From the NCBI GenBank assembly GCA_937888775.1, contig CALAQT010000066.1, forward strand, positions 26,204 through 90,203: DNA of 64,000 nucleotides. Reading direction: 5' to 3'. Position numbers and translations under genes: made by a program. The notes under the pieces are model-generated. The model was not told the origin of the DNA, did no database searches, and worked only from the letters and a program-made list of their open reading frames with translations. Each line of letters opens with the position of its first letter. Positions within the stretch are counted from its first letter, which is position 1. This DNA is from an uncultured Actinomycetes bacterium. Its GTDB lineage: Bacteria; Actinomycetota; Thermoleophilia; Solirubrobacterales; Solirubrobacteraceae. Positions 18,110-26,300 of the stretch are shown in pieces.

Positions 18110-18853
18110 ATGCCTATCACCAGAGCAGCGCAGCTGTTGTGCGCTATCAGCTCGACCGTATCTGCGGCAACCTTGTTTCCGACCCGTCTAGCCCTTAATC
18201 GTGCTGACCGTGTGCAATGGTACGTGGTCGGCTGGCTCGTCGTGCTAGTCGTCTTGCTGCTCGGCGTTCCCCCATCTAGCCCCCTCGCACTCGTGGCGGT
18301 GCTAGTAGCAAGTTATAGGTTACAAGACCTCTTGTTCGCGATCCTTGACGACGCTCTGCACCTAACTTGTCGCTCTGTCGCGTTCCGTTTCAAACCAAAC
18401 GCCTCCATCGAAGTTCAGAAGGCACCGATCGCGATTCTGCTGGTGAACGTGGCGCAGATTGTCGTGATCTTTGCCATCGCGTACCAGGCACGCGACCTGT
18501 CGGCTCCGCTCGGCCATCACATCACGGGCACGGACCACCTTCCGCTGAACCAGGGCCCCTTTGGGTACGTGTATGTCAGCTGGACGACGCTGTTTACCTT
18601 GGGCAGCGCCTACTCCACGTCTGATCCGGCGATGGAGGCCTACACCATGGCTGAAGTGGCCTGCGGCTTATTAGTGATAGGTACGGGGCTCGCAACCTTC
18701 ATCGGACGCATGATGGATCCTCTTGACTCAGCTGCCTCTGAGCAAGGTCAGATTACGCAGCCGCCCCCGCCCTCCTGTGGAGCATTGATCGGGCGAGGCA
18801 GGTGCGCGCGCATCGGCAGGTGTCGCATTGCTAGTGGGTGCAGGCGGGTGTGA
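18110..18853 (+). CDS. ion-channel-like membrane protein with degenerate pore
   Basis: About 247 residues with a clean aaggag 8 nt before the ATG. Hydrophobic helices lie near residues 38-53, 58-75, 104-125 and 180-200. Between the last two is YVSWTTLFTLGSAYSTSD, laid out like the pore loop and filter of two-helix potassium channels (Ion_trans_2) but with TLGSA in place of the TVGYG filter. K+ selectivity is therefore doubtful. The final ~35 residues (after about 18745) look like read-through and may mark a junction with the conjugation module, whose truncated gene ends 14 bp away on the other strand. Confidence 0.6.
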   Translation: MPITRAAQLLCAISSTVSAATLFPTRLALNRADRVQWYVVGWLVVLVVLLLGVPPSSPLALVAVLVASYRLQDLLFAILDDALHLTCRSVAFRFKPNASIEVQKAPIAILLVNVAQIVVIFAIAYQARDLSAPLGHHITGTDHLPLNQGPFGYVYVSWTTLFTLGSAYSTSDPAMEAYTMAEVACGLLVIGTGLATFIGRMMDPLDSAASEQGQITQPPPPSCGALIGRGRCARIGRCRIASGCRRV

Positions 18854-18866
18854 GTTTGACTTTGAC

Positions 18867-19241
18867 TTACACATCCCAGTGGGAACTCCTCCATGATCCG
18901 GGGCGAAACTGAAGGAACACCCTCCTTCGGTACCACTGCCAGGCGTCACCCGACCAGTGGACACGGTGATCGCCCGCCGCCCGACCCTGACTGGCCACGA
19001 ACCATGTGCACTGACCCCAGGGCCATCCGGAGGCATTTGGTTCGCCGGCGGCTGGAGTCCATGCGAACAGCGGGCTCCAGGTCGTCTCCTGCGCTTTGCC
19101 ATTCGGCCCGGGGCCCACGACGTTGCCACCCGCGCCAGCCTGGGCGGCTGAACTGTCGCAACTCACGACCATCAACGGCAGCGCGAGGACCAGGGCGACC
19201 AGCAGCGTCAGGCAGCCGCAGCCGCGTTGGAACAGCTTCAT
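18867..19241 (-). pseudogene. CHAP-domain cell-wall peptidase, C-terminally truncated (module A)
   Basis: From the ATG at 19241 the protein has a signal or anchor segment (CLTLLVALVLALPLMVV) and the first half of a CHAP amidase domain: WGQCTWFVA with the catalytic Cys at about 78, and HWSGDAWQWY. It then ends in unrelated sequence without the catalytic His half. The intact counterpart at 60361-60942 shows what is missing. Such secreted peptidases open peptidoglycan for the conjugation channel. Truncation at the very edge of module A suggests a rearrangement or element boundary. Confidence 0.7.
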
Positions 19242-20497
19242 GCCGCCGATCCGCGCATTCGCGCGTCGGTGTCGACGATGGTCCGTTCGCCGGCACCAAG
19301 GACGTGTTCGACAAGAAAACTGCGGCGGCCAACCTTCCACAGCGCCATGCCGCGGGGCAGCTGCGCCAGATATTCGGCCTCGAGCTCGTTCAATTCGAGA
19401 AGCTCCCGCGTCGCCTCGATCTCGGACGGCGGCTGGCTGTAGGCAACCACGGTCTCGGAATCGCTGAGCAGCCCACGGGCGAGCTTCATCTGTCGCGACC
19501 CCTCGGCGCCGGCGGCGAGCAGATCACTCAGACGGTGGAGGACGGCGATGTACTGCACACCGTGGGCGCGAGCGAGCTTGTAGCTGGCGGCCATCCACTC
19601 GGCGGTCTCGTGGTTGCCGAGCACAGCCCACGCCTCGTCGAGGACCACGATCCGCTTGCGGCCGTCCGGGTGACGGAGCCGATTCTGCAGCCATGCGGCA
19701 ACGCAGATCATGAGGATGCCGAGTGCCGATGATTGATAGACGGCCGACAGATCGAAGCTGACGATGGGCGCGTCCAGACGTAGGGTTCCCGATGTCGGGC
19801 CATCAAACATGCCACGCAGATCGCCGTCGACGAGACGCCGCAGGGCAAGGCCGGCGGTGCGCGTGGTCACGGTGAGCCCGTCCACCGTGGTGCGGGCCCG
19901 CTGCGCCGCGTCGGCCGAGGGAGCCAGCAGCGCGTCGACGACCCCGCGCAAGGTGGGCGACTGCTCCCGACGCGTGGCGTCAACGATGGCACCCTCCACG
20001 CCCACGAGTTCATCGGGTGTCACGGGACGACCGAGGCTGGCGCCGAGCAGTGCGGATGTCAGACCGACGCGAAACTGGAGGACATCCTCGATGTCGACGC
20101 TGCCGAGATGCTGTGCGTCCAGGGGGTTGAGGCGGATGTCGCCACCGGGGCGCAGGGCGATCGGCGTCGTCCCCACCGCTGCGCAGAGCGGTCCGTTCTC
20201 GCCCTTGGGGTCGAGCATGATCGCCTGCCGGTTGAAGACCAGTTGACGAAAGACAAGCGTCTTCACGAACGCTGACTTGCCCCGTCCGATCTGGCCGAGC
20301 ACGAGCATGTTCGGGCCGGTGAGCTGTCCACTCGCGTACAGCTCCCACGGGTCGTAGCAGAAGGAGCCGCCGTGATAGTCGCGTCCGATGTAGACGCCGC
20401 GCGCCCCCAGTGAGGACTGGGCGATGCCCGGGTAGACGACCTGCAGGTGCGCCGTGCTGGCGCGGTGGGGCGGGTGGTGGATGCGGTCGAAGATCAC
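19238..20497 (-). CDS. VirB4-like conjugation ATPase (module A)
   Basis: 419 residues starting at a GTG that overlaps the stop of the upstream gene (GTGA). Walker A GQIGRGKS lies at 68-75, preceded by the CYDPWELY block of this family; Walker B is RIVVLDEAWAVLG, and a late ARGLLSDSETVVAYSQ region follows. It is the motor ATPase of an actinobacterial-type T4SS, working on the inner face of the membrane with the SCO6880-like protein. Module B carries a paralogue with the same layout. The stop overlaps the start region of the CHAP gene by a few bases, as in a tight operon. Confidence 0.88.
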   Translation of the reverse strand: MIFDRIHHPPHRASTAHLQVVYPGIAQSSLGARGVYIGRDYHGGSFCYDPWELYASGQLTGPNMLVLGQIGRGKSAFVKTLVFRQLVFNRQAIMLDPKGENGPLCAAVGTTPIALRPGGDIRLNPLDAQHLGSVDIEDVLQFRVGLTSALLGASLGRPVTPDELVGVEGAIVDATRREQSPTLRGVVDALLAPSADAAQRARTTVDGLTVTTRTAGLALRRLVDGDLRGMFDGPTSGTLRLDAPIVSFDLSAVYQSSALGILMICVAAWLQNRLRHPDGRKRIVVLDEAWAVLGNHETAEWMAASYKLARAHGVQYIAVLHRLSDLLAAGAEGSRQMKLARGLLSDSETVVAYSQPPSEIEATRELLELNELEAEYLAQLPRGMALWKVGRRSFLVEHVLGAGERTIVDTDARMRGSAA

Positions 20498-22002
20498 GCG
20501 AGCCCGCGCCCCAATGGCAAGGTGTAGGTGAAGGCGAGATCGTGTTCGCCATCCATGCGGCGGAGATCGAGACGGCAATTGCGCGCCTGGAGCTCGACCT
20601 CACCACACGCTGCGTCGAGGGTGTCGACCGACGCTGCCGTGACCGTCAGGTAGCCGGAGAAGCGGTAGTCGGCATGCCCGTCGGCGAATTCACGCTCGCG
20701 CTGCTCGATGGCCTCGGCTTGGCGATGGCTGCGGATCGGCGTCCGAAAGCCATGCTTGGAACGGAGCATCTCGTCGCTGATGTGGGCGGTCTGCGCCGCC
20801 TCGAGGTCGCGTTGCGCTCGGCCTGGATCGACCGGCGCCATGGTGACCGAGAACGTCAGCCGAGCCGTGGACTGCAGCAGGAGTGGCACCAGGAAGTTGG
20901 GCCCGACGTCGATGCGTGGCCACTCGCTGATCCAGTAGGTCGCGTGGGCGCAGCCGCCATCGGTGACGAGGTGACGCCAGGCGGACAGCGTGCTCTGCGG
21001 ACCGGCGCCGGAGAGCGCCACGCCTGCGTTCGCGGGGTCGGTGGCAGCGCGGCGGCTCAGCGGCTGGGTGGCGAGCGGATCCCACGCCTGGCGGTACGTC
21101 TCCGCCAGCAATCGCGGAGGCAGCACCCCCTCGACGCGGATCTGGGCGCGGGTGAGCTGCGATTGCAGCTGGGATAGGGTCCGCAGCAGCACGATCGCCG
21201 CGCCCTGATCGTGACCGCCGGCCGTGGCGATCGCCCTGCCGGCCCGCCGGTTGGAGATCGCCAGAGCAACGAGGACCTCCTGGGTCTGCGTCACCGGCGC
21301 TGCCGCTTCGACGAGGCCGAGGTAGCTGCGGAAGATGGCACTGCCGCGATCGACGGTCCCGGCCTCGTCGAGGTACCGGGCGAGACCGTCGGGATCCTCG
21401 GCGACGTTGCGCACGACGAGCTGGACTGCGCTCACCGGACTGCCGTGGTAGGCGAGGGAGGAGAGGGCTGAGCCCCATGCCGAGAGCTGGACCGCCTTCT
21501 CCCGATCGCTCAGGAGCGCGTACGAGGATCCGCTGACCCGGAGCACACCGACATAGGCACCTCGCGCGGTGTCCTTGACCATGCCGACCGTGCCGTCGCC
21601 GACATCGACGCTCAGAAGATGGACGCCGCGCAGGGCGGGCGGGTTGTTGCCGTTGCCGTTGCCGTCGCCGCGCGGTTCGAGAATCTCCCCGCCCAGAGTG
21701 ACCACCAGGCCGGCCGTTGCTGCGCTGCTCCGCCAGGCCGGCGCGATGAGTCGACGCCGGAGCAGGACGGGGATCCACTCGTCGAGCCCCCGCCCGCCAA
21801 GGGGAAGTAGCGCCAGCGCGATGGCCGCGACCGCTCCCACCACCGCCAGCCCACCGGCGAGGAGAGAGCCGCGGCTGCCGAGCAGGAGGACGATGCCCAG
21901 TGCGCCACCACTGGCGAGGATGGCGAGCTGGCCAAGGCGGAGCCCGAGAACCACACCGCTGCGGTCCAGCGGTCCGAACTGGTACCGAACGCTGTCATTC
22001 AC
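20494..22002 (-). CDS. SCO6880-family T4SS protein, PrgI/VirB4 N-domain-like (module A)
   Basis: About 502 residues from the GTG at 22002, which has ggag about 7 nt upstream and overlaps the VirB6 stop. The N-terminus is VRYQFGPLDRSGVVLGLRLG, followed by two membrane helices (residues ~22-70) and the GRGLDEWIPVLLRRR signature. The soluble part continues through RGAYVGVLRVSG and KHGFRTPIRSHRQAEA. In actinobacterial conjugation loci this family replaces the N-terminal part of VirB4 and pairs with the ATPase encoded next. Known from family layout; the exact biochemical role is not established. Confidence 0.82.
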   Translation of the reverse strand: MNDSVRYQFGPLDRSGVVLGLRLGQLAILASGGALGIVLLLGSRGSLLAGGLAVVGAVAAIALALLPLGGRGLDEWIPVLLRRRLIAPAWRSSAATAGLVVTLGGEILEPRGDGNGNGNNPPALRGVHLLSVDVGDGTVGMVKDTARGAYVGVLRVSGSSYALLSDREKAVQLSAWGSALSSLAYHGSPVSAVQLVVRNVAEDPDGLARYLDEAGTVDRGSAIFRSYLGLVEAAAPVTQTQEVLVALAISNRRAGRAIATAGGHDQGAAIVLLRTLSQLQSQLTRAQIRVEGVLPPRLLAETYRQAWDPLATQPLSRRAATDPANAGVALSGAGPQSTLSAWRHLVTDGGCAHATYWISEWPRIDVGPNFLVPLLLQSTARLTFSVTMAPVDPGRAQRDLEAAQTAHISDEMLRSKHGFRTPIRSHRQAEAIEQREREFADGHADYRFSGYLTVTAASVDTLDAACGEVELQARNCRLDLRRMDGEHDLAFTYTLPLGRGLA

Positions 22003-23383
22003 CACCGCTCTCCGCGTCGTTTCCCGGCGCAGCGCCTGTCCGAGGTGAGACCGCAGGCGCTGACGATCCGACCGACGATGCCGGAGTCGATGAACCGGCC
22101 GGGGTTGGGTCGTTGCCGGTCGCCGGTGCCGCCCCCTGGGCCCTTTTGCCGCCGGCGATTGCGAGTGCGCCACCGCCGAGGCCACGAAGGCCGTTGCCGA
22201 GCGGCTGCATCCGGCGGGCGCCGGCGTCAAGCGCGGAGCGCGCCTGGCCTGGGGCGTGTCCGACCGCCGTGGCGGCGCCAGAGACGCGACCAGGTGCTCC
22301 GCCGACGGCGGACTTGCCGTAGCCGACGCCCCGGCGCAGCATCCGACCGCCGAAGCGTGCGCCCATGCCCGCCACGGCACCGACGGCGGCAGCCTCAGCG
22401 ATGGGGATGAGTGCGAACAGCGCGAAGGGGGCGAAGGCGATCACCGCGAAGATGACCGCCCCGACGAGCAGAGGCGCGAAGCTCTGCGCGTCGCCGGCCG
22501 TCAGTGCGCCGGCGCCCACCATGAACGCGAATGCCATGACCAGCTTGCTGCAGGTCATGACCACGAGGAACTCCACCGTCTTCTTCAACGCGGTGCGGGA
22601 GCCCTGCCAGAGTGTCGCCACCGAAATGATGGGGACAAAGGCGACGACGAGGTAGATCATCGCGCTGCGCACGAACAGTTCGATGTACGCGATCAGGGTT
22701 GTCACGATGATGACGATGCAGATGATCACCACGGCGAAGTCGGCGCCGACGTTGCTGGGGTCGAACTTGCTCGTCCACGTCTGAAAGTCGGCAACCGTTC
22801 CGCCGACCACCCACCCGCTCAGCGCATCGATGACAGCGAAGCCCCGTTGCAGCACCGCGATGAAGGTGAAACAGAGCACCACGATGAGCGGCAGGCGCAC
22901 GAGCACCGTTTTCAGGGTGCTTCCGATATCGCCGCGTACGACCCCGGCGATGATGGTCATCACAACCAGGGGCACGGCGAGCAGTCCGGCTATGGCGAGC
23001 GCTCCGGGCTGGCCCGGAAAGGTCCCCCCCTGATGCGGAACGTTGCCGTAGTAGACCTGCTGGAACCATGGCGATCCGAACGAGGGGCGCGTCGACGTTC
23101 CGGAGCCGAACTCATTGAGAAAAAGGCCGGTGGTCTCGACTGCGCCGGACATGACCCAGCGCGTGACCGTCGTCGCCACCGAGTCGCCCGCGAAATGGGC
23201 GATGTTGTCGAACGCGCCTTTCCAACAGGCACCGTCCCACGGGGCGACGATGCCGAAATGGTCGTTGGCATTCTTGGTGCACTGCGCGGCTGCGCTGTTG
23301 TCAGCGTCAGCCCTCATGGGGGTGATCACCACCATCGCGAGCGCGATCAGGAATGGAGCAAGCAGCATGCGGGCGCGGCGCAT
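21995..23383 (-). CDS. VirB6/TrbL-like polytopic channel protein (module A)
   Basis: 462 residues: a cleavable-looking signal peptide (LLAPFLIALAMVVITPMRADA), a Cys-containing extracytoplasmic segment (QCTKNANDHF, DGACWKGAF), then about six to eight transmembrane helices from residue 130 to 340. A long Ala/Gly/Pro-rich tail (350-462) is probably disordered and cytoplasmic. This is the inner-membrane channel component of the T4SS. It overlaps the next gene by 8 bp, and the preceding gene ends 1 nt before its start, so the set is one operon. Confidence 0.8.
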   Translation of the reverse strand: MRRARMLLAPFLIALAMVVITPMRADADNSAAAQCTKNANDHFGIVAPWDGACWKGAFDNIAHFAGDSVATTVTRWVMSGAVETTGLFLNEFGSGTSTRPSFGSPWFQQVYYGNVPHQGGTFPGQPGALAIAGLLAVPLVVMTIIAGVVRGDIGSTLKTVLVRLPLIVVLCFTFIAVLQRGFAVIDALSGWVVGGTVADFQTWTSKFDPSNVGADFAVVIICIVIIVTTLIAYIELFVRSAMIYLVVAFVPIISVATLWQGSRTALKKTVEFLVVMTCSKLVMAFAFMVGAGALTAGDAQSFAPLLVGAVIFAVIAFAPFALFALIPIAEAAAVGAVAGMGARFGGRMLRRGVGYGKSAVGGAPGRVSGAATAVGHAPGQARSALDAGARRMQPLGNGLRGLGGGALAIAGGKRAQGAAPATGNDPTPAGSSTPASSVGSSAPAVSPRTGAAPGNDAESGGE

Positions 23384-23384
23384 C

Positions 23385-24104
23385 TCAGCCTGCCCCGAAC
23401 GCGGTGAAGTTGACGAGCTGCGCGGGAAGTGTGCTGGCCTGGGGGAGCGATGGCTCGCGGGGCGTGGGCGCCCATTGGGTGTCCAGCAGCTCGCTGCCCT
23501 CGAGCTTCCAGGCTCCGTCGACCCAGCGGAGATGCAGGGTCTCCGTCACGTACGCCGATGCCGGGGCGTAGCCCTGGTCGATGGCGACGATCTGCTCGCT
23601 CCAGACCGAGACTGCAGCGGTCGTGGGCGCGTAGGCGTCGACCCGATAGCCGAGCGGGATACAGGAGATGTAGACCCGGCCTCCCTGAGCGGCGGCGCTG
23701 ATGGCACCGGTCTCGCTGTCCACCTGGGCAGCCTCCGCCTGCGCGATGCTGGCGGCGGCGCCCCGCTTGTCTGGGGTGAGCAGGCCTTCGATTGCCGTCT
23801 GGTACTGCGCGGGCGACGTCACGAGCGCACCGCCGAGGGTGCAGTCGGTCTCCGCCGCGGCGGTGATGGCGCCGGCCTGGGTTTGCGGAGCTGGCCCGTG
23901 CGCCGGAGCGGTCGGAAGCGCGGCAACCGGCGGGGCGGGGGTGGCCTGGCCGGCCGCGGGCGGATGGGGAGCAGAGCCGGCGGTGCCCTTCCCGAGAGCG
24001 AAGCCGGTGGCCAGGACCAGCAGGAGTCCCAGGCCGATCCCGGCTCGACGCCGGGACGGCGTGGGCGCTGCGTACGGGTCGCGGAAGAGGCGTCGCATGC
24101 TCAT
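23385..24104 (-). CDS. TcpC/VirB8-like conjugal transfer protein (module A)
   Basis: 239 residues from the ATG at 24104, which overlaps the previous stop (ATGA). It has a short basic cytoplasmic tail, one membrane anchor (AGIGLGLLLVLATGFALG), a Pro/Ala linker and an extracytoplasmic domain. The C-terminal stretch VSVWSEQIVAIDQGY...TETLHLRWVDGAWKLEG fits the NTF2-like fold of TcpC/VirB8 proteins that scaffold the channel. Its position between the pilin-like gene and VirB6 supports this. Confidence 0.7.
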   Translation of the reverse strand: MSMRRLFRDPYAAPTPSRRRAGIGLGLLLVLATGFALGKGTAGSAPHPPAAGQATPAPPVAALPTAPAHGPAPQTQAGAITAAAETDCTLGGALVTSPAQYQTAIEGLLTPDKRGAAASIAQAEAAQVDSETGAISAAAQGGRVYISCIPLGYRVDAYAPTTAAVSVWSEQIVAIDQGYAPASAYVTETLHLRWVDGAWKLEGSELLDTQWAPTPREPSLPQASTLPAQLVNFTAFGAG

Positions 24105-24400
24105 CCTCCGCTGACCTGGGTGCCCAGGCCGAAGGCGAAGGTGACGATGGCGGCCGCCCCGCCGATGAGGAAGGCACCGATGAAGCCTCCCAGGGCCGCG
24201 GCCTTGCCGCGCTCGGCCCAATGGGGATTGCCCGAGTGGCGGCCGATCCCCAGCGAGACGCCGCCGAGCACCATCGCGGCGATGCAGCTGGCGATGCCGA
24301 GCCACATCAGCCCGCTGAGCAGCTGTTGGAGCTGCGGGGCGCCCGGGACGTCGCTTGCATTGGGCGACGAGTTGACGATGCCGGCCAGGACGGTGGGCAT
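24101..24400 (-). CDS. small two-helix membrane protein, VirB2/TrbC-like (module A)
   Basis: 99 residues with two transmembrane helices (LMWLGIASCIAAMVLGGVSL and AALGGFIGAFLIGGAAAIVT) joined by a short basic loop. Size, topology and place at the head of a conjugation operon fit a VirB2-like pilin or a small channel subunit; there is no specific motif. It overlaps the following TcpC-like gene by 4 bp. Confidence 0.65.
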   Translation of the reverse strand: MPTVLAGIVNSSPNASDVPGAPQLQQLLSGLMWLGIASCIAAMVLGGVSLGIGRHSGNPHWAERGKAAALGGFIGAFLIGGAAAIVTFAFGLGTQVSGG

Positions 24401-24418
24401 GGGTGGTCCCTCCTCGAC

Positions 24419-24667
24419 TTATCGGTTGCTTCGACGGGTGCGAGGCATGGCGAGGCGGCCGCGGGCATACAGGACCGAGGCCATGCGGGCGTGATCGGTC
24501 AGTGCCGATGGGTTGCCGCCAGAGGCGAACGGAGCCGCGATGTCAGGAATGGCGATCAGCCCCAGAGGGCCGAGCGTCAGAGTGGGAGTTGCGGTTCCGT
24601 CGCCGGCGGATGGACTGCTAGGGCTGGTGCTGAGGCGTCGGCTGCGACGTGTGGTGAAGCTGTCCAT
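24419..24667 (-). CDS. first gene of module A operon, hypothetical
   Basis: 82 residues, Ser/Thr/Arg-rich, with one weakly hydrophobic centre (LTLGPLGLIAIPDIAAPF) and a basic C-terminus. It lies 18 bp upstream of the VirB2-like gene in the same direction, right behind an inverted repeat likely to be promoter or operator. Not recognised. Confidence 0.5.
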   Translation of the reverse strand: MDSFTTRRSRRLSTSPSSPSAGDGTATPTLTLGPLGLIAIPDIAAPFASGGNPSALTDHARMASVLYARGRLAMPRTRRSNR

Positions 24668-24685
24668 GCCGACACCCTAGGGGGA

Positions 24686-24716
24686 GTACGTACACATAGT
24701 GTCTCCATTTACGTAC
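24686..24716 (-). promoter_or_regulatory. candidate operator upstream of conjugation module A
   Basis: A perfect inverted repeat gtacgta (24686-24692) / tacgtac (24710-24716) with a 17-nt spacer lies 19 bp before the first gene of the module A operon. Placement and symmetry suit a repressor site controlling transfer genes. No repressor gene is adjacent. Confidence 0.35.
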
Positions 24717-25372
24717 GCAGTTTTTGGGCCGGTCGCCGGGCCTCGCCCTGCCGAGTGAATTTCACCGCCGCCGCGAGGTCCCGGATGCTCGCCAACGAGA
24801 TCGGTGCGGCCGGGCAGCTCCCTTTGGGGGCTCATCTGTAACGGACGGCGTCCCTGATCCGGCTACCTCTCTGTGGGCCAGAGCGCCGCATCCGCCACCC
24901 GGCCTCTCATCGCCCAGGACGCCCCACGTGCGGCATGTTCGCCGCCTGTAGCAAGCCGGGCTCCGGGACAGACATGACGCTGTAGAGGCCACCAGCGGAG
25001 GAACTCAGTCGGAACCCGCGGTGTAACGAACCGGGGACGCCGCTGCGTGCCCTACCCTTCAGCGGACCGATCAATTACCCGGTGCTGGTGGTCACAGCAG
25101 CCGGACCCGTCTCGTGCTCGCGCAACCTATGGCGGTGAAAGCGCGGACGAAAGGTCGACCTCCTTCGTGAGAGCCCCGCGATTCCTGAGCCCCCTCAGGA
25201 CTGTGGCCGCCGCCTGGCGCCGTTCTTGGTCCACATGCCTTCGACCTTCGCGCACCGCCCTCTCCGGCGCCACGACGGGGCGCCACCCGGACCCCTCGCC
25301 TCAATCCGGCGCAGGCCGAGCGCTATTGTGGCCCGCCAGTGCCATTTTGGGTGAACAAAGCCGCTGCCATTC
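24717..25372. other. intergenic region, no gene seen
   Basis: About 650 bp between the module A promoter and the DUF1990 gene. Neither strand has a frame with convincing protein-like sequence, and no repeats or RNA gene were recognised. Confidence 0.4.
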
Positions 25373-25945
25373 TTATGAACAGTCGCACTCAGCCAAACGT
25401 TCAACCGCCCGTCTGGTAATGGCTCGCTGCAACACCCGCATCAGCGGACTAGCGACTCCAGTCAGCAACGTTCCCGGAACAGAGCGCGCGGTCAGCACCA
25501 CAAAGACACCATCACCGTCTTGATGCACCTCGAATGTGGCCACCCCGCGCTCCGGATGCCCCTGCAAAGTCACATATGCGAAGCCCGCGCGCCGGGAGCC
25601 GTCAGACGGTGCAACCGTGTCCCAAACGTCCACCACTCGCGTTGCTGACTCGACGAAAATCACACCCACCCCAATCCGCTGCACGATGGTGGAACCGCGA
25701 GCAATCGGTCCATCGGGCGTGATCAGGTGTCCCACCAATGACGGAGGAAAGATGTCGTAGTCGAGCAGTCGCCGCCGCACCCGTTCAAACGCGGTGGTAG
25801 TCGTCTCACTCTCGGCGACACGCACAGGCCTTCGATATGTGTCCAGACGCGCTCGGTCCGGCCCATTGCGATCCGCTGTAGGTTCTCGGTGTAGGTATCG
25901 CCGAAGGTCAGCGGTCGACGGCGCATGGCTCAGGACGACGCGCAT
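25373..25945 (-). CDS. DUF1990-family protein
   Basis: 190 residues. The DUF1990 core is visible: FERVRRRLLDYDIFPPSLVG, then GSTIVQRIGVGVIFVESATRVVDVWD and FAYVTLQGHPERGVATFEVH, a START-like beta-grasp pattern usually found in actinobacteria as a stand-alone soluble protein. The biochemical role is unknown. It lies 13 bp downstream of the membrane protein following the RHS gene, in the same direction, and may be co-transcribed with it. Confidence 0.8.
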   Translation of the reverse strand: MRVVLSHAPSTADLRRYLHREPTADRNGPDRARLDTYRRPVRVAESETTTTAFERVRRRLLDYDIFPPSLVGHLITPDGPIARGSTIVQRIGVGVIFVESATRVVDVWDTVAPSDGSRRAGFAYVTLQGHPERGVATFEVHQDGDGVFVVLTARSVPGTLLTGVASPLMRVLQRAITRRAVERLAECDCS

Positions 25946-25958
25946 CTCGATGGCAACG

Positions 25959-26300
25959 CTATTTGGGAAAGATCCTTCCCGCGGTCAGCAGAATGGCGGC
26001 TAGGTTGCATAGCAATAAAGGCACCGCCAGCGTGAAAACGATCACGGTCCACCACGAATGAAGCGGGTCAGATGCTCGACTGATGCGGCGCCTGGCGATC
26101 ACGGCAAAGACCGACTCCACACCTGCGGCAACCAGGGCGATGGCCAACGGCTGCCAATACCCAGTCGCGATCGCGCCCCAGATGCCCACAGCCATGACCA
26201 CCAGCACCGAGGCAGCCCAGGCACCGACGACAACCACAACAGGTAACGCGAGCGACCGCCGATAGATGCGCCGTGCTCGCGACTCCGAAGCCATCTTCAT
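25959..26300 (-). CDS. small membrane protein overlapping the RHS gene, candidate immunity protein
   Basis: From the ATG at 26300 (overlapping the RHS stop, ATGA) the protein is 113 residues: a basic N-terminus (ASESRARRIYRR) and three to four transmembrane helices (LPVVVVVGAWAASVLVVMA, PLAIALVAAGVESVFAVIA, VIFVLAVP-like and LLCNLAAILLTAG). Immediate overlap with a polymorphic-toxin-like RHS gene is the classic place for an immunity gene. If so, the toxin should act at the membrane. No family match is known to me. Confidence 0.6.
   Translation of the reverse strand: MKMASESRARRIYRRSLALPVVVVVGAWAASVLVVMAVGIWGAIATGYWQPLAIALVAAGVESVFAVIARRRISRASDPLHSWWTVIVFTLAVPLLLCNLAAILLTAGRIFPK

Noticed and set aside
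20690..21778. 362-codon minus-strand frame inside the module A SCO6880-like gene
   Set aside because: Arg/Gly/Pro-rich shadow of the real gene on the same strand; no domain and wrong composition.
22256..23407. 383-codon plus-strand frame opposite VirB6
   Set aside because: Antisense of a membrane protein gene; His/Asp/Glu-rich nonsense typical of reversed hydrophobic codons.
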